The position numbers were made by a program, and so were the translations under genes. This document shows, piece after piece, positions 41,541-50,681 of a stretch of DNA of 64,000 nt. The notes under the pieces were generated by a model. It did no database searches and was not told the DNA's origin. It worked only from the letters and a program-made list of their open reading frames with translations. The stretch spans positions 310,001 through 374,000 of the forward strand of contig CAXSFM010000001.1 in assembly GCA_964236735.1 (NCBI GenBank). The letters are read 5' to 3'. The DNA is from JAIVJG01 sp964236735 (lineage in GTDB: Bacteria; Acidobacteriota; Blastocatellia; Pyrinomonadales; Pyrinomonadaceae). Numbering within the stretch: position 1 is the stretch's first letter; each line of letters starts with the position of its first letter.

Positions 41541-44333
41541 TTATCTGGGCGTGACGCGGCGCGGGCGCGTGTCTGAAGGGATGATGTCGCGCCCGGTGTG
41601 GTACTGCGGGCCGCAGTAGCGGTGCGGCTCTGTGCCGATGGCGAAGGTCTTGCTGCGGATGATGGGACAGGTGTCCACGGCGATGAGTCCGGTGGTCGGG
41701 TCTATGTCGAGCGTGACGGTTCCGGTCAGGCGCGTCGAGCCGTCGGGCTGCAAGACGCCTTTGCCTTCGAGTCTGGGCGTGTTCGTGCGCGAGCGTATGG
41801 GCGGCGTCGCGTCGGGCAGCGGCGGGACTTCAATCTCGCCGGGCGCGACGGTCGGCGGGAGCGTGAGGTCGGGCGGCGGCGTCTCATCATTTACGTCGGT
41901 CGGGTTTTCGTCCGTCGCATTACCCGTCTCTTTCGGCGCGGTTCCGCTGATGAAAAGCTCTGTGCGCTTCGTGACGGAGTCGCTGGCGGCGAGCAGTCCC
42001 GTGCGTGTGTCTATCTCGGCCTGTTCGATGCCGCCGGGTTGTTGCCAGTCGCCCTGCCATTCGGGATGCGCGTTGAGCGCCGCCGTCATAAAATCAGCCC
42101 AGATGGGAAGCGCGGAGTCCGCGCCCGTCATGCCGAGTTGCGTGCCGTCGTCGAAACCGACATAGACGACGCAGACGATGTTCGGCGTGAAGCCCGCGAA
42201 CCACCCGTCGCGCGATGTGCCGGTCTTGCCCGCGACGTTGAACTTGAAGCCGCGCGCTCTCACCTTCGCCGCCGTCCCGCGATTCACCACGTCCTTCAAG
42301 ATCGAAGTCATCAGGTACGCGGCTTCCGGCTTCAACACTTCGTTCTTCTGCGTCTTCGGCGCGGCGACGGTCGTGCCGCTGCCCGTCGTCACGCGATTGA
42401 TGGCGATGGGCGTCGCGCGCGTCCCGCCCTGCGCGAAAGTCGTGTAGGCGGAGGCGACCTGCAAAGGCGTCGCTTCGTTCGTGCCGAGCGCGTGCGCGAG
42501 ATAATTTTGCTTCGGCTTCGGCAAGCCCGCTTTGGCCGCGAGGCTCATCACGCGCCCGATGGTCACTTCCTGCGCGACTTCGACCGTCACGACATTGAGG
42601 CTGTGCGTCAGCGCGTCGCGCACGGTGACGGGCTGGTGCGAATACTGCTCGCCGAAGTTGCCGGGCGAGTATTGCTGGTTGCCCGTGTTGAAAGTCTTCG
42701 GCTCGTCCATGTACGTCGTCGCGGCTGTGATGACGCGCGGGATCGGATCGTAAGCCGTGTTGAGCGCGGTGGCATAAACGAAGGGCTTGAAGACGGAGCC
42801 GGGCTGTCGCATCGCGTCGGTCGCGCGGTTGAGTTGGCTCTTCTCGTAATCGCGCCCGCCGACCATCGCGACGACTTCGCCCGTCTGCGCGTTGATTGCG
42901 ACGAGCGCGGCTTGCAACGTGCCCGCCGGAACACGCTTCGACTGCACTTTGTCGAGCGCGGCGAGTTGCTTCGTCACCGCAGCATAAGCCGCGCGCTGCA
43001 AGTCCATGTCAACGGTCGTGTAGATGCGGAGGCGATCCGCCGCGCTCGTGTCTGAGAGAATATCGCCGAGTTGCTGTTGCGCGTAGTCCACGAAGTAGGG
43101 CGCGTCCGACATGTCGAGGCGGCCTTTCGTCGGCGCGAGTTTAATCGGCGTGGCCTTCGCTTGCTCTGCTTCCGCTCCTGTGACCGCGCCCGTCTCGGAC
43201 ATGCTCTGGAGAACTTGATTGCGTCTATCGGTCGCCACCTCGCCGTGACGATAAGGGTTATAACGATTCGGGCTGCGGATGAGTCCGGCGAGCATCGCCG
43301 CTTCGGGCAGCGTCAACGCCGTCACGTCTTTGCCGAAATAAGTCTGCGACGCCTCGCCGAAACCTTTGATGGAGAAGCCCGCGTTTTGTCCGAGATACGC
43401 CTCGTTGCAATAGAGCGCGAAAATCTGCTGCTTCGAGAGGCGCGTCTCAAGAATGATGGACATGTACGCTTCAGCGACTTTGCGCCGCAACGTCGGCTCG
43501 GGCGTGAGAAAAAGATTCTTGACGAGTTGCTGCGTGATGGATGAGCCGCCCTGATTGGCGATGGGCGAGTTCGGGTCTATGTCGTAGCGTCGAATCAGCG
43601 CGCGCACGATGCCGCGCAAGTTGATGCCGTAGTGGTTGAAGAAGTCTCGATCTTCCGTCACCGTGATGGCTTTGACGAGTTGCGGCGGGAGGTCTTGGAA
43701 GCCGATGACTTTGTGCTTCTCACGCTGCGCGCCGGTCACGGAACTAATCGCCTCCGGCTCAAGCCACGCGCTTTGGAGACGCGCGCCGCTGTTGTCCGCA
43801 TCATTGATCGTCGCGATGGTCTTGCCGTTGCGCCCGAACGTGACACGGACGTGCGGGAATTGCGTCTTGCCGTCAACCGTCGCATCCTGACTCGGTTCAA
43901 TCTCGACCGTCGTGCCGGACACGGTATAGCGCCCGCGCGCGCTGTCCGCCTGCTGCGCTTTCTCGACGTAGTCCGCGTGCTTGAGGCTCAAAATCAAATC
44001 ATCTACTGAAATAGTTTCGCCCGCGCGCAACTGTTTCGGCGCGGCGTAAATTCCCGCCGAGTGCGTGAACACTTCGCCACGCAGCAAGCGATCAATGCGT
44101 CTTGAAAATGTGACGTAGTAATAACCGAGAATGCTGACGACGACGATGGTGAGAAAGAGTAAGGGAAGAATCACCAACGGGCGAAAGATGCGACGCGCCC
44201 AACGGCGTCCGAAGCCCGGCTCAGGCTCCTGAAACCTGACGGCGCGGCTGCCGCCGTTGCCGCCGCCGCCGCCCGATGCGCGCTTCTTCGCGACCGGCGG
44301 GACATAACCTTTTGGGGGATAACGTAGTGACAT
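41541..44333 (-). CDS. Bifunctional class A penicillin-binding protein
   Basis: Polymerises and cross-links peptidoglycan. The 930-residue protein has a cytoplasmic Pro/Gly-rich start, one membrane helix (about 51-73), a UB2H-like region (GEVFTHSAGIYAAPKQL), a GT51 transglycosylase domain with VTEDRDFFNHYG and RKVAEAYMSIILETRLSKQQIFALYCN, and a transpeptidase domain with SVFKP (active-site Ser), SLN and KTGTSRDGWFAGF. The C-terminus is Pro/Thr-rich, followed by a short beta segment. Similarity is greatest to PBP1b/PBP1a enzymes; subtype left open. Confidence 0.95.
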   Translation of the reverse strand: MSLRYPPKGYVPPVAKKRASGGGGGNGGSRAVRFQEPEPGFGRRWARRIFRPLVILPLLFLTIVVVSILGYYYVTFSRRIDRLLRGEVFTHSAGIYAAPKQLRAGETISVDDLILSLKHADYVEKAQQADSARGRYTVSGTTVEIEPSQDATVDGKTQFPHVRVTFGRNGKTIATINDADNSGARLQSAWLEPEAISSVTGAQREKHKVIGFQDLPPQLVKAITVTEDRDFFNHYGINLRGIVRALIRRYDIDPNSPIANQGGSSITQQLVKNLFLTPEPTLRRKVAEAYMSIILETRLSKQQIFALYCNEAYLGQNAGFSIKGFGEASQTYFGKDVTALTLPEAAMLAGLIRSPNRYNPYRHGEVATDRRNQVLQSMSETGAVTGAEAEQAKATPIKLAPTKGRLDMSDAPYFVDYAQQQLGDILSDTSAADRLRIYTTVDMDLQRAAYAAVTKQLAALDKVQSKRVPAGTLQAALVAINAQTGEVVAMVGGRDYEKSQLNRATDAMRQPGSVFKPFVYATALNTAYDPIPRVITAATTYMDEPKTFNTGNQQYSPGNFGEQYSHQPVTVRDALTHSLNVVTVEVAQEVTIGRVMSLAAKAGLPKPKQNYLAHALGTNEATPLQVASAYTTFAQGGTRATPIAINRVTTGSGTTVAAPKTQKNEVLKPEAAYLMTSILKDVVNRGTAAKVRARGFKFNVAGKTGTSRDGWFAGFTPNIVCVVYVGFDDGTQLGMTGADSALPIWADFMTAALNAHPEWQGDWQQPGGIEQAEIDTRTGLLAASDSVTKRTELFISGTAPKETGNATDENPTDVNDETPPPDLTLPPTVAPGEIEVPPLPDATPPIRSRTNTPRLEGKGVLQPDGSTRLTGTVTLDIDPTTGLIAVDTCPIIRSKTFAIGTEPHRYCGPQYHTGRDIIPSDTRPRRVTPR

Positions 44334-44340
44334 AAAAGCG

Positions 44341-44415
44341 GTGATGAGTGATGAGTGATGAATGATAAGTTAAAGAGCTTCCTGCTCATCACTCATTACT
44401 CATTGCTCATCACTC
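44341..44415. repeat. TGATGAG-family inverted repeat
   Basis: Tandem GTGATGA units (44341 onwards) face TCATCAC units ending at 44415. It lies in the divergent gap between the penicillin-binding protein and the K+ channel genes, seven bases before the former's start. Confidence 0.85.
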
Positions 44416-44453
44416 GAAATGTAAACCGTTCACTAACCAACTGTCCATCTGCA

Positions 44454-44515
44454 AAAGTTCAAGGCCAACAAACTTATTTTCAACTTTGAACATTGAACCT
44501 TAAACTTTGAACTCG
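44454..44515. repeat. TTCAAAG-family inverted repeat
   Basis: AAAGTTCAAGGCC on the left is answered by CTTTGAACATTGAACC and CTTTGAACTC on the right. It stops ten bases before the K+ channel start. Confidence 0.7.
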
Positions 44516-44525
44516 CATTGACACC

Positions 44526-45677
44526 ATGCTCCGCCATTGGCTACCGTCAACTTTCATACGACGACGCTTTGATGCTGGCCGACAGGCACACGGTTCGATG
44601 CCATCCAACTTGAACTTTCCGCGCGGACTGCGCTCGCGCTTCATCTTTTCGCTGTGCGCGCTGGCGTGCGTCGTCGCGCTGGGAACCGTCGGGTTCAGCG
44701 TGATCGAAGGCTGGTCGCTGCTCGACAGCCTGTACATGACGGTGATGACGGTGACGACCGTCGGCTATGGGACGCCGCAGCCGCTCACGCCGTCGGGACG
44801 CAACTTCAGCATCTTTTTTATGATCGTCGGCGTCGGCACGACCGGCTATCTTTTGACGACCGCCGTGCGCGCCCTCGTGCAATCTGAAATCATCGCGGCC
44901 TACGGCGAGCGACGGCGGCAACGCGAGATGAATAAACTCTCCGACCATTTCATCATCTGCGGCGCGGGGCGCGTCGGCTCGCGTCTCGTGCGCGAGATGC
45001 AGCTCGCGGGCACGTCCTTCGTCGCTATTGAAAGCGACGCGCGCAAGGCCGTCGAACTCAATCTGACCGCGTCTCAACTGCTCATCCGCGACGCCACGCT
45101 CGAAGAGACTCTGCGCGAGGCGGGCATCGAACGCGCGCGCGCACTCGCCGCCTGCCTGCCCGATGATGCCGATAATCTCTATGTCGTGTTGACGGCGCGC
45201 GACCTCAATCGCGGCCTGCATATCGTCGCGCGTGCGGTCGAGGAACAGGCCGAGCCGAAACTGATTCGCGCCGGTGCGAACCGCGTCGTCGCGCCGACGA
45301 TCATCGGCAGTCATCGCATGGCGCAGGCTCTCTTACGCCCGGCGGTCGCGGACTTCATGGACTCCATCGCCGCCGAGACGCTCGACCTCGCTTTCGAGCA
45401 ATTTGAAATTGCACAAGGCTCCGAACTCGCCGGCCACAAGTTAGAGTCAACGACGATTCGCACTGAACTTGATGTCGTCGTCATCGCCATTCGTCGTCAA
45501 GGCGGCGAGATGATGTTCAATCCGGCGGGCGACACGACGCTGCAAGCCGGCGACATCATCGTCGCCATCGGTCACGCCGATGCGCTCCGCCGTCTCAAGG
45601 AACTGGCGCGCGCCGCTTCTTCAAGTTCAAAGTTCAAGGTTCAAAGTTCAAAGTCGAAGGTTGAACCCGGAACGTGA
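44526..45677 (+). CDS. Potassium channel with TrkA-N/TrkA-C (RCK) domains
   Basis: A 383-residue two-helix K+ channel: membrane helices at about 39-60 and 94-115, selectivity filter TVGYG at 78-82, then a Rossmann RCK domain with GAGRVGSR (146-153) that would bind a nucleotide, and a TrkA-C domain (GSELAGHKLESTTIRTELDVVV). The ATG at 44598 is an alternative start. The last ~20 residues (SSSKFKVQSSKSKVEPGT) are encoded by TTCAAAG-type repeat DNA and are not family sequence. Confidence 0.92.
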   Translation: MLRHWLPSTFIRRRFDAGRQAHGSMPSNLNFPRGLRSRFIFSLCALACVVALGTVGFSVIEGWSLLDSLYMTVMTVTTVGYGTPQPLTPSGRNFSIFFMIVGVGTTGYLLTTAVRALVQSEIIAAYGERRRQREMNKLSDHFIICGAGRVGSRLVREMQLAGTSFVAIESDARKAVELNLTASQLLIRDATLEETLREAGIERARALAACLPDDADNLYVVLTARDLNRGLHIVARAVEEQAEPKLIRAGANRVVAPTIIGSHRMAQALLRPAVADFMDSIAAETLDLAFEQFEIAQGSELAGHKLESTTIRTELDVVVIAIRRQGGEMMFNPAGDTTLQAGDIIVAIGHADALRRLKELARAASSSSKFKVQSSKSKVEPGT

Positions 45678-45723
45678 ATATCGAAATGCCGTCTTAACTT
45701 TGAACCTTGAACCTTGAACTCTT
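45621..45723. repeat. TTCAAAG-family inverted repeat overlapping the K+ channel 3' end
   Basis: Four TTCAAAG/TTCAAGG units (45621-45660) face CTTTGAACCTTGAACCTTGAA (45699-45719). The left arm lies wholly within the channel's coding sequence and supplies its C-terminal residues. Confidence 0.88.
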
Positions 45724-45730
45724 TGCACCA

Positions 45731-46576
45731 ATGAAGATTTTAATCACAGGCGGCAGCGGCTATCTCGGCACACACGTCAGGCGATTTTTCGGCGCGGACG
45801 ATTTTTCGCGGCGCGCAGGGTTCAACGTTCTCAGCGAATCCGACGCCTCTCGCGTCGCCGACTATGACGCCGTGATACATCTTGCCGCGCATCTCGACAA
45901 AACGCCCGAAGCAGCGGAAGAATGTTTCCGCGTCAACACTGACGGGACGGCCAATCTGCTGCGTCACATGCGCCCCAACTCCGTCTTTATCTATGCCTCG
46001 ACGAAGGATGTGTACGGCTCTCACGCGGACAGTTTTGATGAAGTGCCCGAAGATTGCCCGACCGATTACGCGGGGCAGACCGCGCTCGAATGGTCGAAGC
46101 TCGTCGCTGAACGCTACGTTGATTTTTACGCGCACGCGCGCGAGTTACGCGCCTGTATCTTTCGCCTCTCGAACGTCTATGCGCGACCGAGCGAAGGCAA
46201 CACGCCGGGCTTCGTCACCAACTACGTCGAGTCCGTCAAGCATCGCCGCCCCATCCGCCTGCCCGCGAACGGCGAACCCGTGCGCGACATTCTCCACGTT
46301 GACGATTTCTCGCGCGCCTGCCGCGCCTTCATAGACTCTCCGCTGACGGCGGGCATGTATAATCTCGGCGGCGGCAAAGGAAATTCCGCTTCACTGCGCG
46401 ACATCGTGGAGACCGTCGGGCGCATGATTGAGATCGAACCCATCATCGCCGAAGACACGAGACAGCTGCCCGACCCCGTGCCCTTCAACTACATCTCAGA
46501 CTTGACGCGCGTGCGCGCCGAACTTAACTGGCAGCCGCAGATCGGCATCGAAGAGGGACTGCGAAGCCTGCTGTGA
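45731..46576 (+). CDS. NAD-dependent epimerase/dehydratase-like protein, catalytic Tyr replaced
   Basis: A 281-residue extended SDR: KILITGGSGYLG for NAD binding, VIHLAAHLDKTPE, FIYASTKDVYGSHAD, VRDILHVDDFSRACRAFI and a sugar-nucleotide C-terminal region. In the usual YxxxK motif the Lys is kept (LEWSKLVAERY) but the Tyr position is Leu; a Tyr lies ten residues before the Lys (DYAGQ). ATG 45731 begins the domain; an upstream start (45707) lies in the repeat. It overlaps waaF by four bases and so belongs to the LPS core operon. HldD-like epimerase activity is possible but not supported by motif. Confidence 0.85.
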   Translation: MKILITGGSGYLGTHVRRFFGADDFSRRAGFNVLSESDASRVADYDAVIHLAAHLDKTPEAAEECFRVNTDGTANLLRHMRPNSVFIYASTKDVYGSHADSFDEVPEDCPTDYAGQTALEWSKLVAERYVDFYAHARELRACIFRLSNVYARPSEGNTPGFVTNYVESVKHRRPIRLPANGEPVRDILHVDDFSRACRAFIDSPLTAGMYNLGGGKGNSASLRDIVETVGRMIEIEPIIAEDTRQLPDPVPFNYISDLTRVRAELNWQPQIGIEEGLRSLL

Positions 46577-47667
46577 AAGAACGAATCCTGCACATTGAAA
46601 CCATCAAGCGCGTCGTCGTGCGCGGCGCGAACTGGGTGGGCGACGCGGTGATGACCGTGCCCGCACTGCGCGAGTTGCGGCGCGTGTTGCCCGACGCGCA
46701 CGTCACGCTGGCGACGCGCGCGTGGGCGGAAGATATTTTTGCGGGCGCGGATTTTCTCGACGAGATGCTCGTCATTGATGCACAGGCTCGCGGCGTGCGC
46801 GGCATGTTGCGACAGGCGCGCGAGTGGCGCGCGCGAAGTTTCGACCTCGCCTTGTTGCTGCCGAACGCCTTCGAGCCGGCGCTCGTCGCATCTGCCGCGC
46901 GCGTCCCCGTCCGCATCGGCTACGCGACGGACGGGCGGCGCGCACTGCTCACACACGCCTTGCCCGTCCCCATCTGGCGCGGCGAGCGTCACGAAGTTTT
47001 TTACTATCTCAATCTCGTTTCGGAATTAGCGCGACGACTCGATCAGCAGCCCGCACTCGAAACAGTGCAGCCGCGTTTTGAATTGACGGTATCTGAAGCG
47101 CGACGGCATGAGGCGCGCGAGTTTTTACGTGGTCGCGGCATCAGTCTGACGCGCCCGTTTGTCGCGCTCTGTCCCGGCTCGACGAACAGTCGCGCGAAGC
47201 GTTGGCCGTCTGAAAGATTCGCGGCGGTGGGCGATTTGTTGATTGATGAGATGGACGCTCAAGTCGCTCTGATCGGCGCGCGTGACGAGCGTGCAGTGTC
47301 GGATGAAGTCGCCGGGCTGATGCGTCGTCGCCCGGTTGTGTTGACGGGCGAGATGGAGTTGGCCGAGTCCGTCGCCGTCTTGAGCGTCGCCGATTTGCTC
47401 GTCACGAACGACACCGGCCCGGCTCACATCGCCGCCGCGCTGTCGCGTCCCGTCGTCGTCATCTTCGGCCCGACGAACCCGCTCACGACGCGCCCCTTTT
47501 CCCCGCACGCCGTCGTCGTCCGCGAGCCGCCAGAGTGCGCGCCCTGCATGTTGCGCGATTGCCCGATTGACCATCGCTGCATGACGGCCATCACGCCCGC
47601 AGCTGTGTTCGCGCGTGCCGCCGAAGTTCTCGCGCAGCGCGAAGTCGCGGAGGTCGCCACCAGATGA
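46573..47667 (+). CDS. waaF: LPS heptosyltransferase II
   Basis: A GT9-family transferase that adds heptose to the LPS inner core, at the cytoplasmic side. The 364-residue product shows RGANWVGDAVMTVPALRELRRVLPDA, CPGSTNSRAKRWPSERFAAVGDLL and VTNDTGPAHIAAALSRPVVVIFGPTNP. The start is GTG 46573, overlapping the upstream epimerase stop (GTGA); the stop overlaps gmhB (ATGA). WaaF rather than WaaC is preferred from the GANWVGD start and C-terminal CxPCxxRxCP-type segment (APCMLRDCP). Confidence 0.93.
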   Translation: MKERILHIETIKRVVVRGANWVGDAVMTVPALRELRRVLPDAHVTLATRAWAEDIFAGADFLDEMLVIDAQARGVRGMLRQAREWRARSFDLALLLPNAFEPALVASAARVPVRIGYATDGRRALLTHALPVPIWRGERHEVFYYLNLVSELARRLDQQPALETVQPRFELTVSEARRHEAREFLRGRGISLTRPFVALCPGSTNSRAKRWPSERFAAVGDLLIDEMDAQVALIGARDERAVSDEVAGLMRRRPVVLTGEMELAESVAVLSVADLLVTNDTGPAHIAAALSRPVVVIFGPTNPLTTRPFSPHAVVVREPPECAPCMLRDCPIDHRCMTAITPAAVFARAAEVLAQREVAEVATR

Positions 47668-48254
47668 GCGAGAGGCAAATGCGCCGCGCGGTTTTCATAG
47701 ACCGCGACGGGACGATTTCGGAGGAAGTCGGCTACGTCAATCACGTCTCGCGCTATCGCGTTTTTCCTTATGCGGCGGAGGCCGTGCGCTTGCTCCATGA
47801 AGCAGGTTGGCTCGCCGTCCTCGTTACGAATCAGGCGGGCGTCGCGCGCGGTTATTTCACGGAGGACATCATCGGGCACGTCCACAAAGAACTCGCGAGA
47901 GAGTTAGAGCGCGGCGGCGCGCAACTCGACGCGATTTATTATTGCCCGCATCATCCGAGCGTCGGCGAGCCGCCGTACCGCGCGACTTGCGATTGCCGCA
48001 AGCCGAAGCCGGGACTAATTTTGCGCGCGGCTGACGAACTCTCGCTCGATTTGTCACAATGCTGGATGATCGGTGACCGTTACAGCGACACCGAACTCGC
48101 GCGCAACGCCGGCGTCCGCGCCGCCTTCGTCCTGAGCGGCTACGGGCGCGGCGAGTGGGAATATCAACGCGCCGCCTGGAAACATCAACCCGACCTCGTC
48201 GCCGAAAATTTGTTGGAAGCGGCGCGAGCAATTATCAAAAGAAGTGATGAGTGA
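47664..48254 (+). CDS. gmhB: D-glycero-beta-D-manno-heptose 1,7-bisphosphate 7-phosphatase
   Basis: Removes the 7-phosphate in ADP-heptose synthesis. The 196-residue HAD-IIIA phosphatase has the nucleophile motif FIDRDGTISE (Asp13, Asp15), LVTNQAGVARG, a zinc-loop CPHHPSVGEPPYRATCDCRKPKPG, and WMIGDRYSDTELARNAG. It overlaps waaF by four bases. Its last codons (SDE plus stop) are supplied by a TGATGAG repeat, which may replace the original 3' end. Confidence 0.93.
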   Translation: MSERQMRRAVFIDRDGTISEEVGYVNHVSRYRVFPYAAEAVRLLHEAGWLAVLVTNQAGVARGYFTEDIIGHVHKELARELERGGAQLDAIYYCPHHPSVGEPPYRATCDCRKPKPGLILRAADELSLDLSQCWMIGDRYSDTELARNAGVRAAFVLSGYGRGEWEYQRAAWKHQPDLVAENLLEAARAIIKRSDE

Positions 48255-48327
48255 TAAGTGATGAGTGATGAGTTAAAGGCAAGTTTTTTCTCATCACCCA
48301 TCACTCATCACTCATCACTCATCACCT
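48243..48327. repeat. TGATGAG-family inverted repeat overlapping the gmhB 3' end
   Basis: The left arm (from 48243) runs through the gmhB stop codon; the right arm, with repeated TCATCAC words, ends immediately before the hldA ATG at 48328. Confidence 0.88.
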
Positions 48328-49353
48328 ATGAGCGTTGAGCAAACAACTCTGACAAGACGGCTGGCGGCGCTCGTCCGTGCGTTCCCGGAGCGGCGCGTGC
48401 TGGTCGTGGGCGATCTCGTGGCCGACCAGTTTTTGTTCGGCGAGATTAGCCGCGTCTCGCGTGAGGCTCCCGTGCTGATTCTCAGGCACGAGCGGACGGA
48501 GACCGTGCCGGGCGGCGCGGCCAACTGCGCGGCGAATCTCGCTTCGCTCGGCGCGCGTGCCTCGATTATCGGCGTTGTCGGCGAAGACGAGGCGGGGCGC
48601 ACGCTGCTCGATAAACTTTCGCAGGCCGGTGTGGATTGCGCGGGCGTTATCGTTTCCCCAACATGGAAGACAACGACGAAGGTGCGCGTCCTCGCCGGTC
48701 ACGCGCATTCGACGAGACAGCAAGTGATTCGTGTTGATTATGAGAATGCGCCGCTTGATGACTCGGCGATAAGCGCGCAGATTTTAGGGCAGGTGAATCT
48801 TGCAACTCAGTCGAACGATGCGTTCATCATCTCTGATTACAACTATGGTATAGCCGGAAAAGCTGCGACTGCGATGATGCGTGAGATGGCAGCGAAGCGC
48901 GGGAAGCCTGTGCTCGTTGACTCGCGCTTTCGCTTGTTGGAGTTTCCCGAATTGACGACGGCGACGCCGAACGAGGACGAGGTCGAGCAGGTTTTGGGTA
49001 AACGTTTCGACAGCGACGGCGCGCTCGCAGCGGCTGGCGAAGAGTTGCGCGCGCGTTTGAATTACAGTTCGCTGCTCATCACGCGCGGCAGACAGGGAAT
49101 GCTGCTCATCGAAGAAGGCGCGCGGCCCGTGCATCTCGAAGCCATCGGCTCGCACGCGGCGGTTGACGTGACGGGCGCGGGCGACACCGTGATTGCAACT
49201 TACACGCTCGCGCTCTCGTCCGGCGCGAGCCACGCCGATGCCGCGCGACTCGCCAATTACGCGGGCGGGCTGGTGGTGATGAAACGCGGCACGGCCTGCG
49301 TCACGTCTGATGAATTGAGTGCGTCGCTCATCCAGCACGAAGAGGGCGCGTGA
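48328..49353 (+). CDS. hldA: D-glycero-beta-D-manno-heptose-7-phosphate kinase (HldE kinase half)
   Basis: Phosphorylates heptose-7-phosphate at C1. This 341-residue PfkB/ribokinase-fold protein has VLVVGDLVADQFLFGEISRVSREAPV, VPGGAANCAANLASLG, and the anion-hole motif VDVTGAGDTVIATYTLAL near the C-terminus. In many bacteria the kinase is fused to the adenylyltransferase as HldE; here the transferase is a separate gene at 50682. It is preceded by a repeat ending at its start, and its stop overlaps the next ATG. Confidence 0.93.
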   Translation: MSVEQTTLTRRLAALVRAFPERRVLVVGDLVADQFLFGEISRVSREAPVLILRHERTETVPGGAANCAANLASLGARASIIGVVGEDEAGRTLLDKLSQAGVDCAGVIVSPTWKTTTKVRVLAGHAHSTRQQVIRVDYENAPLDDSAISAQILGQVNLATQSNDAFIISDYNYGIAGKAATAMMREMAAKRGKPVLVDSRFRLLEFPELTTATPNEDEVEQVLGKRFDSDGALAAAGEELRARLNYSSLLITRGRQGMLLIEEGARPVHLEAIGSHAAVDVTGAGDTVIATYTLALSSGASHADAARLANYAGGLVVMKRGTACVTSDELSASLIQHEEGA

Positions 49354-50555
49354 TGCGTTGGAGTTGGCGCGCAGAAGGAGACGCGGTGGCGGCGAGCCGG
49401 GCGTGGTGGAAAATCCTTCTCGCTCCTTTCGTGTTCCTCTCTGCAATTTTCGCCATCCAACTGCTCGCGTCATTCAATACTCAATTCGTCGAGCGTTATT
49501 ACAGCCGCCAACTTTTTCCGCTCATCACCGGATGCTTCGCGTTCGCGCGCTTATCAAGTTTCTCGCTCGCCGAATTGTTTCTGACACTGTTGCTCGCGGC
49601 ATCAATCGTCTGGCTCGCGTGGACGGCGCGGCGTCTCTACGTTCGTCGCGGGCAGGCGCGGCGCGTTTTGCTGGTCTCGCTGGCCGCGCGCATTCTCTGG
49701 CTGTGCGCCTTCGGCCTGACTCTCTTCATGCTCGCGTTCGGTTTCAACTATCAACGCCCGCCGCTCGCAGAGACTTTTCAACTCGCGCCGCGCGAGCCGA
49801 CCGCGTCGGAGATTGAGACCATCAGCCGCGCCGTCATCGAAGGCATCAACCGCAACTACGCGGAGAGTCATTCAAGCGGCATTGACGATGCGCGCGACAC
49901 AAACGATGCGGGCAGCGCAAATAATGTTGACAGCCGGATGCCGCTCACGCGCGCGGAGCTTTACCAGACGCTCGAAGCGGCTTATGAGCGCGAGCCGCTC
50001 CTGCAAGGCGTCGCAAGCCGCTCGGTCGTGCCGCCGAAGCCCGTCTATTTCTCCGGCTTGATGAGCCGGTTCGGCATCTCAGGCGTCTATTCCCCGCTCA
50101 CGGGCGAGCCAAATTACAACGCCATCCAGCCGGACTTTGACCTGCCCTTCGTCGTCGCGCACGAGATGGCGCATCAACGCGGATTTGCGCGTGAGGATGA
50201 AGCGAACTTCATCGCCTTTCTCATCTGCACGAAGGCGACGCACCCTTATGTGCGTTATTCCGGCTATCTCAACGCGCTGCGCGTGCTCGGCGTGCTTTAT
50301 CGTCTCGCGCCCGAACGCTATCGCGAGATGGTGACGACCATCGGCGAAGGGGGGCGCGCCGATCTCAAAACGCGCGCGAAATTTTGGGCGAGTTATACCG
50401 GGCGACTCAGTAGCTTCGGCAACAATCTCAACCACATGTATCTCAAAGCGAACGGCATCAAGTCGGGCGTGAAGAATTACAACGAAGCCGTCTGGCTGAT
50501 CATCGGCTACTACCTCAAGCAGATGCCGCCGGACTCTGCGCCACTCGCCCAATGA
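49353..50555 (+). CDS. DUF3810-like membrane protein with HExxH motif
   Basis: About 400 residues. Three hydrophobic segments lie in the first ~135 residues (LLAPFVFLSAIFAIQLLA, LAELFLTLLLAASIVWLAW, ILWLCAFGLTLFMLAFG), followed by a soluble part with HEMAHQRGFAREDEANFIAF at about 270-289, a zinc-metalloprotease-like HExxH plus downstream Glu. This matches what I know of DUF3810, uncharacterised. Start ATG 49353 shares a base with the hldA stop (TGATG). It lies between hldA and hldC in the LPS cluster, but its role there is unproved. Confidence 0.82.
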   Translation: MRWSWRAEGDAVAASRAWWKILLAPFVFLSAIFAIQLLASFNTQFVERYYSRQLFPLITGCFAFARLSSFSLAELFLTLLLAASIVWLAWTARRLYVRRGQARRVLLVSLAARILWLCAFGLTLFMLAFGFNYQRPPLAETFQLAPREPTASEIETISRAVIEGINRNYAESHSSGIDDARDTNDAGSANNVDSRMPLTRAELYQTLEAAYEREPLLQGVASRSVVPPKPVYFSGLMSRFGISGVYSPLTGEPNYNAIQPDFDLPFVVAHEMAHQRGFAREDEANFIAFLICTKATHPYVRYSGYLNALRVLGVLYRLAPERYREMVTTIGEGGRADLKTRAKFWASYTGRLSSFGNNLNHMYLKANGIKSGVKNYNEAVWLIIGYYLKQMPPDSAPLAQ

Positions 50556-50581
50556 GTAGGACGCTGGTATCCTGAAAAGCA

Positions 50582-50673
50582 AGTGATGAGTGATGAGTGA
50601 TAAGTGATGAGTTAAGACAAGCCGCCTTCCGGTTAATTTTTACTTATCACTTATCACTCATCACTTATCACTG
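50582..50673. repeat. TGATGAG/TGATAAG inverted repeat
   Basis: Arms of four to five GTGATGA or GTGATAA units on each side (50582-50613 and 50642-50673) flank a 28-base loop. It stops nine bases before the hldC start. Confidence 0.88.
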
Positions 50674-50681
50674 CTTCTCTT

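Noticed and set aside
41598..43055. 485-codon plus-strand frame inside the penicillin-binding protein gene
   Set aside because: Antisense to a clear PBP; Arg-rich product with no domain.
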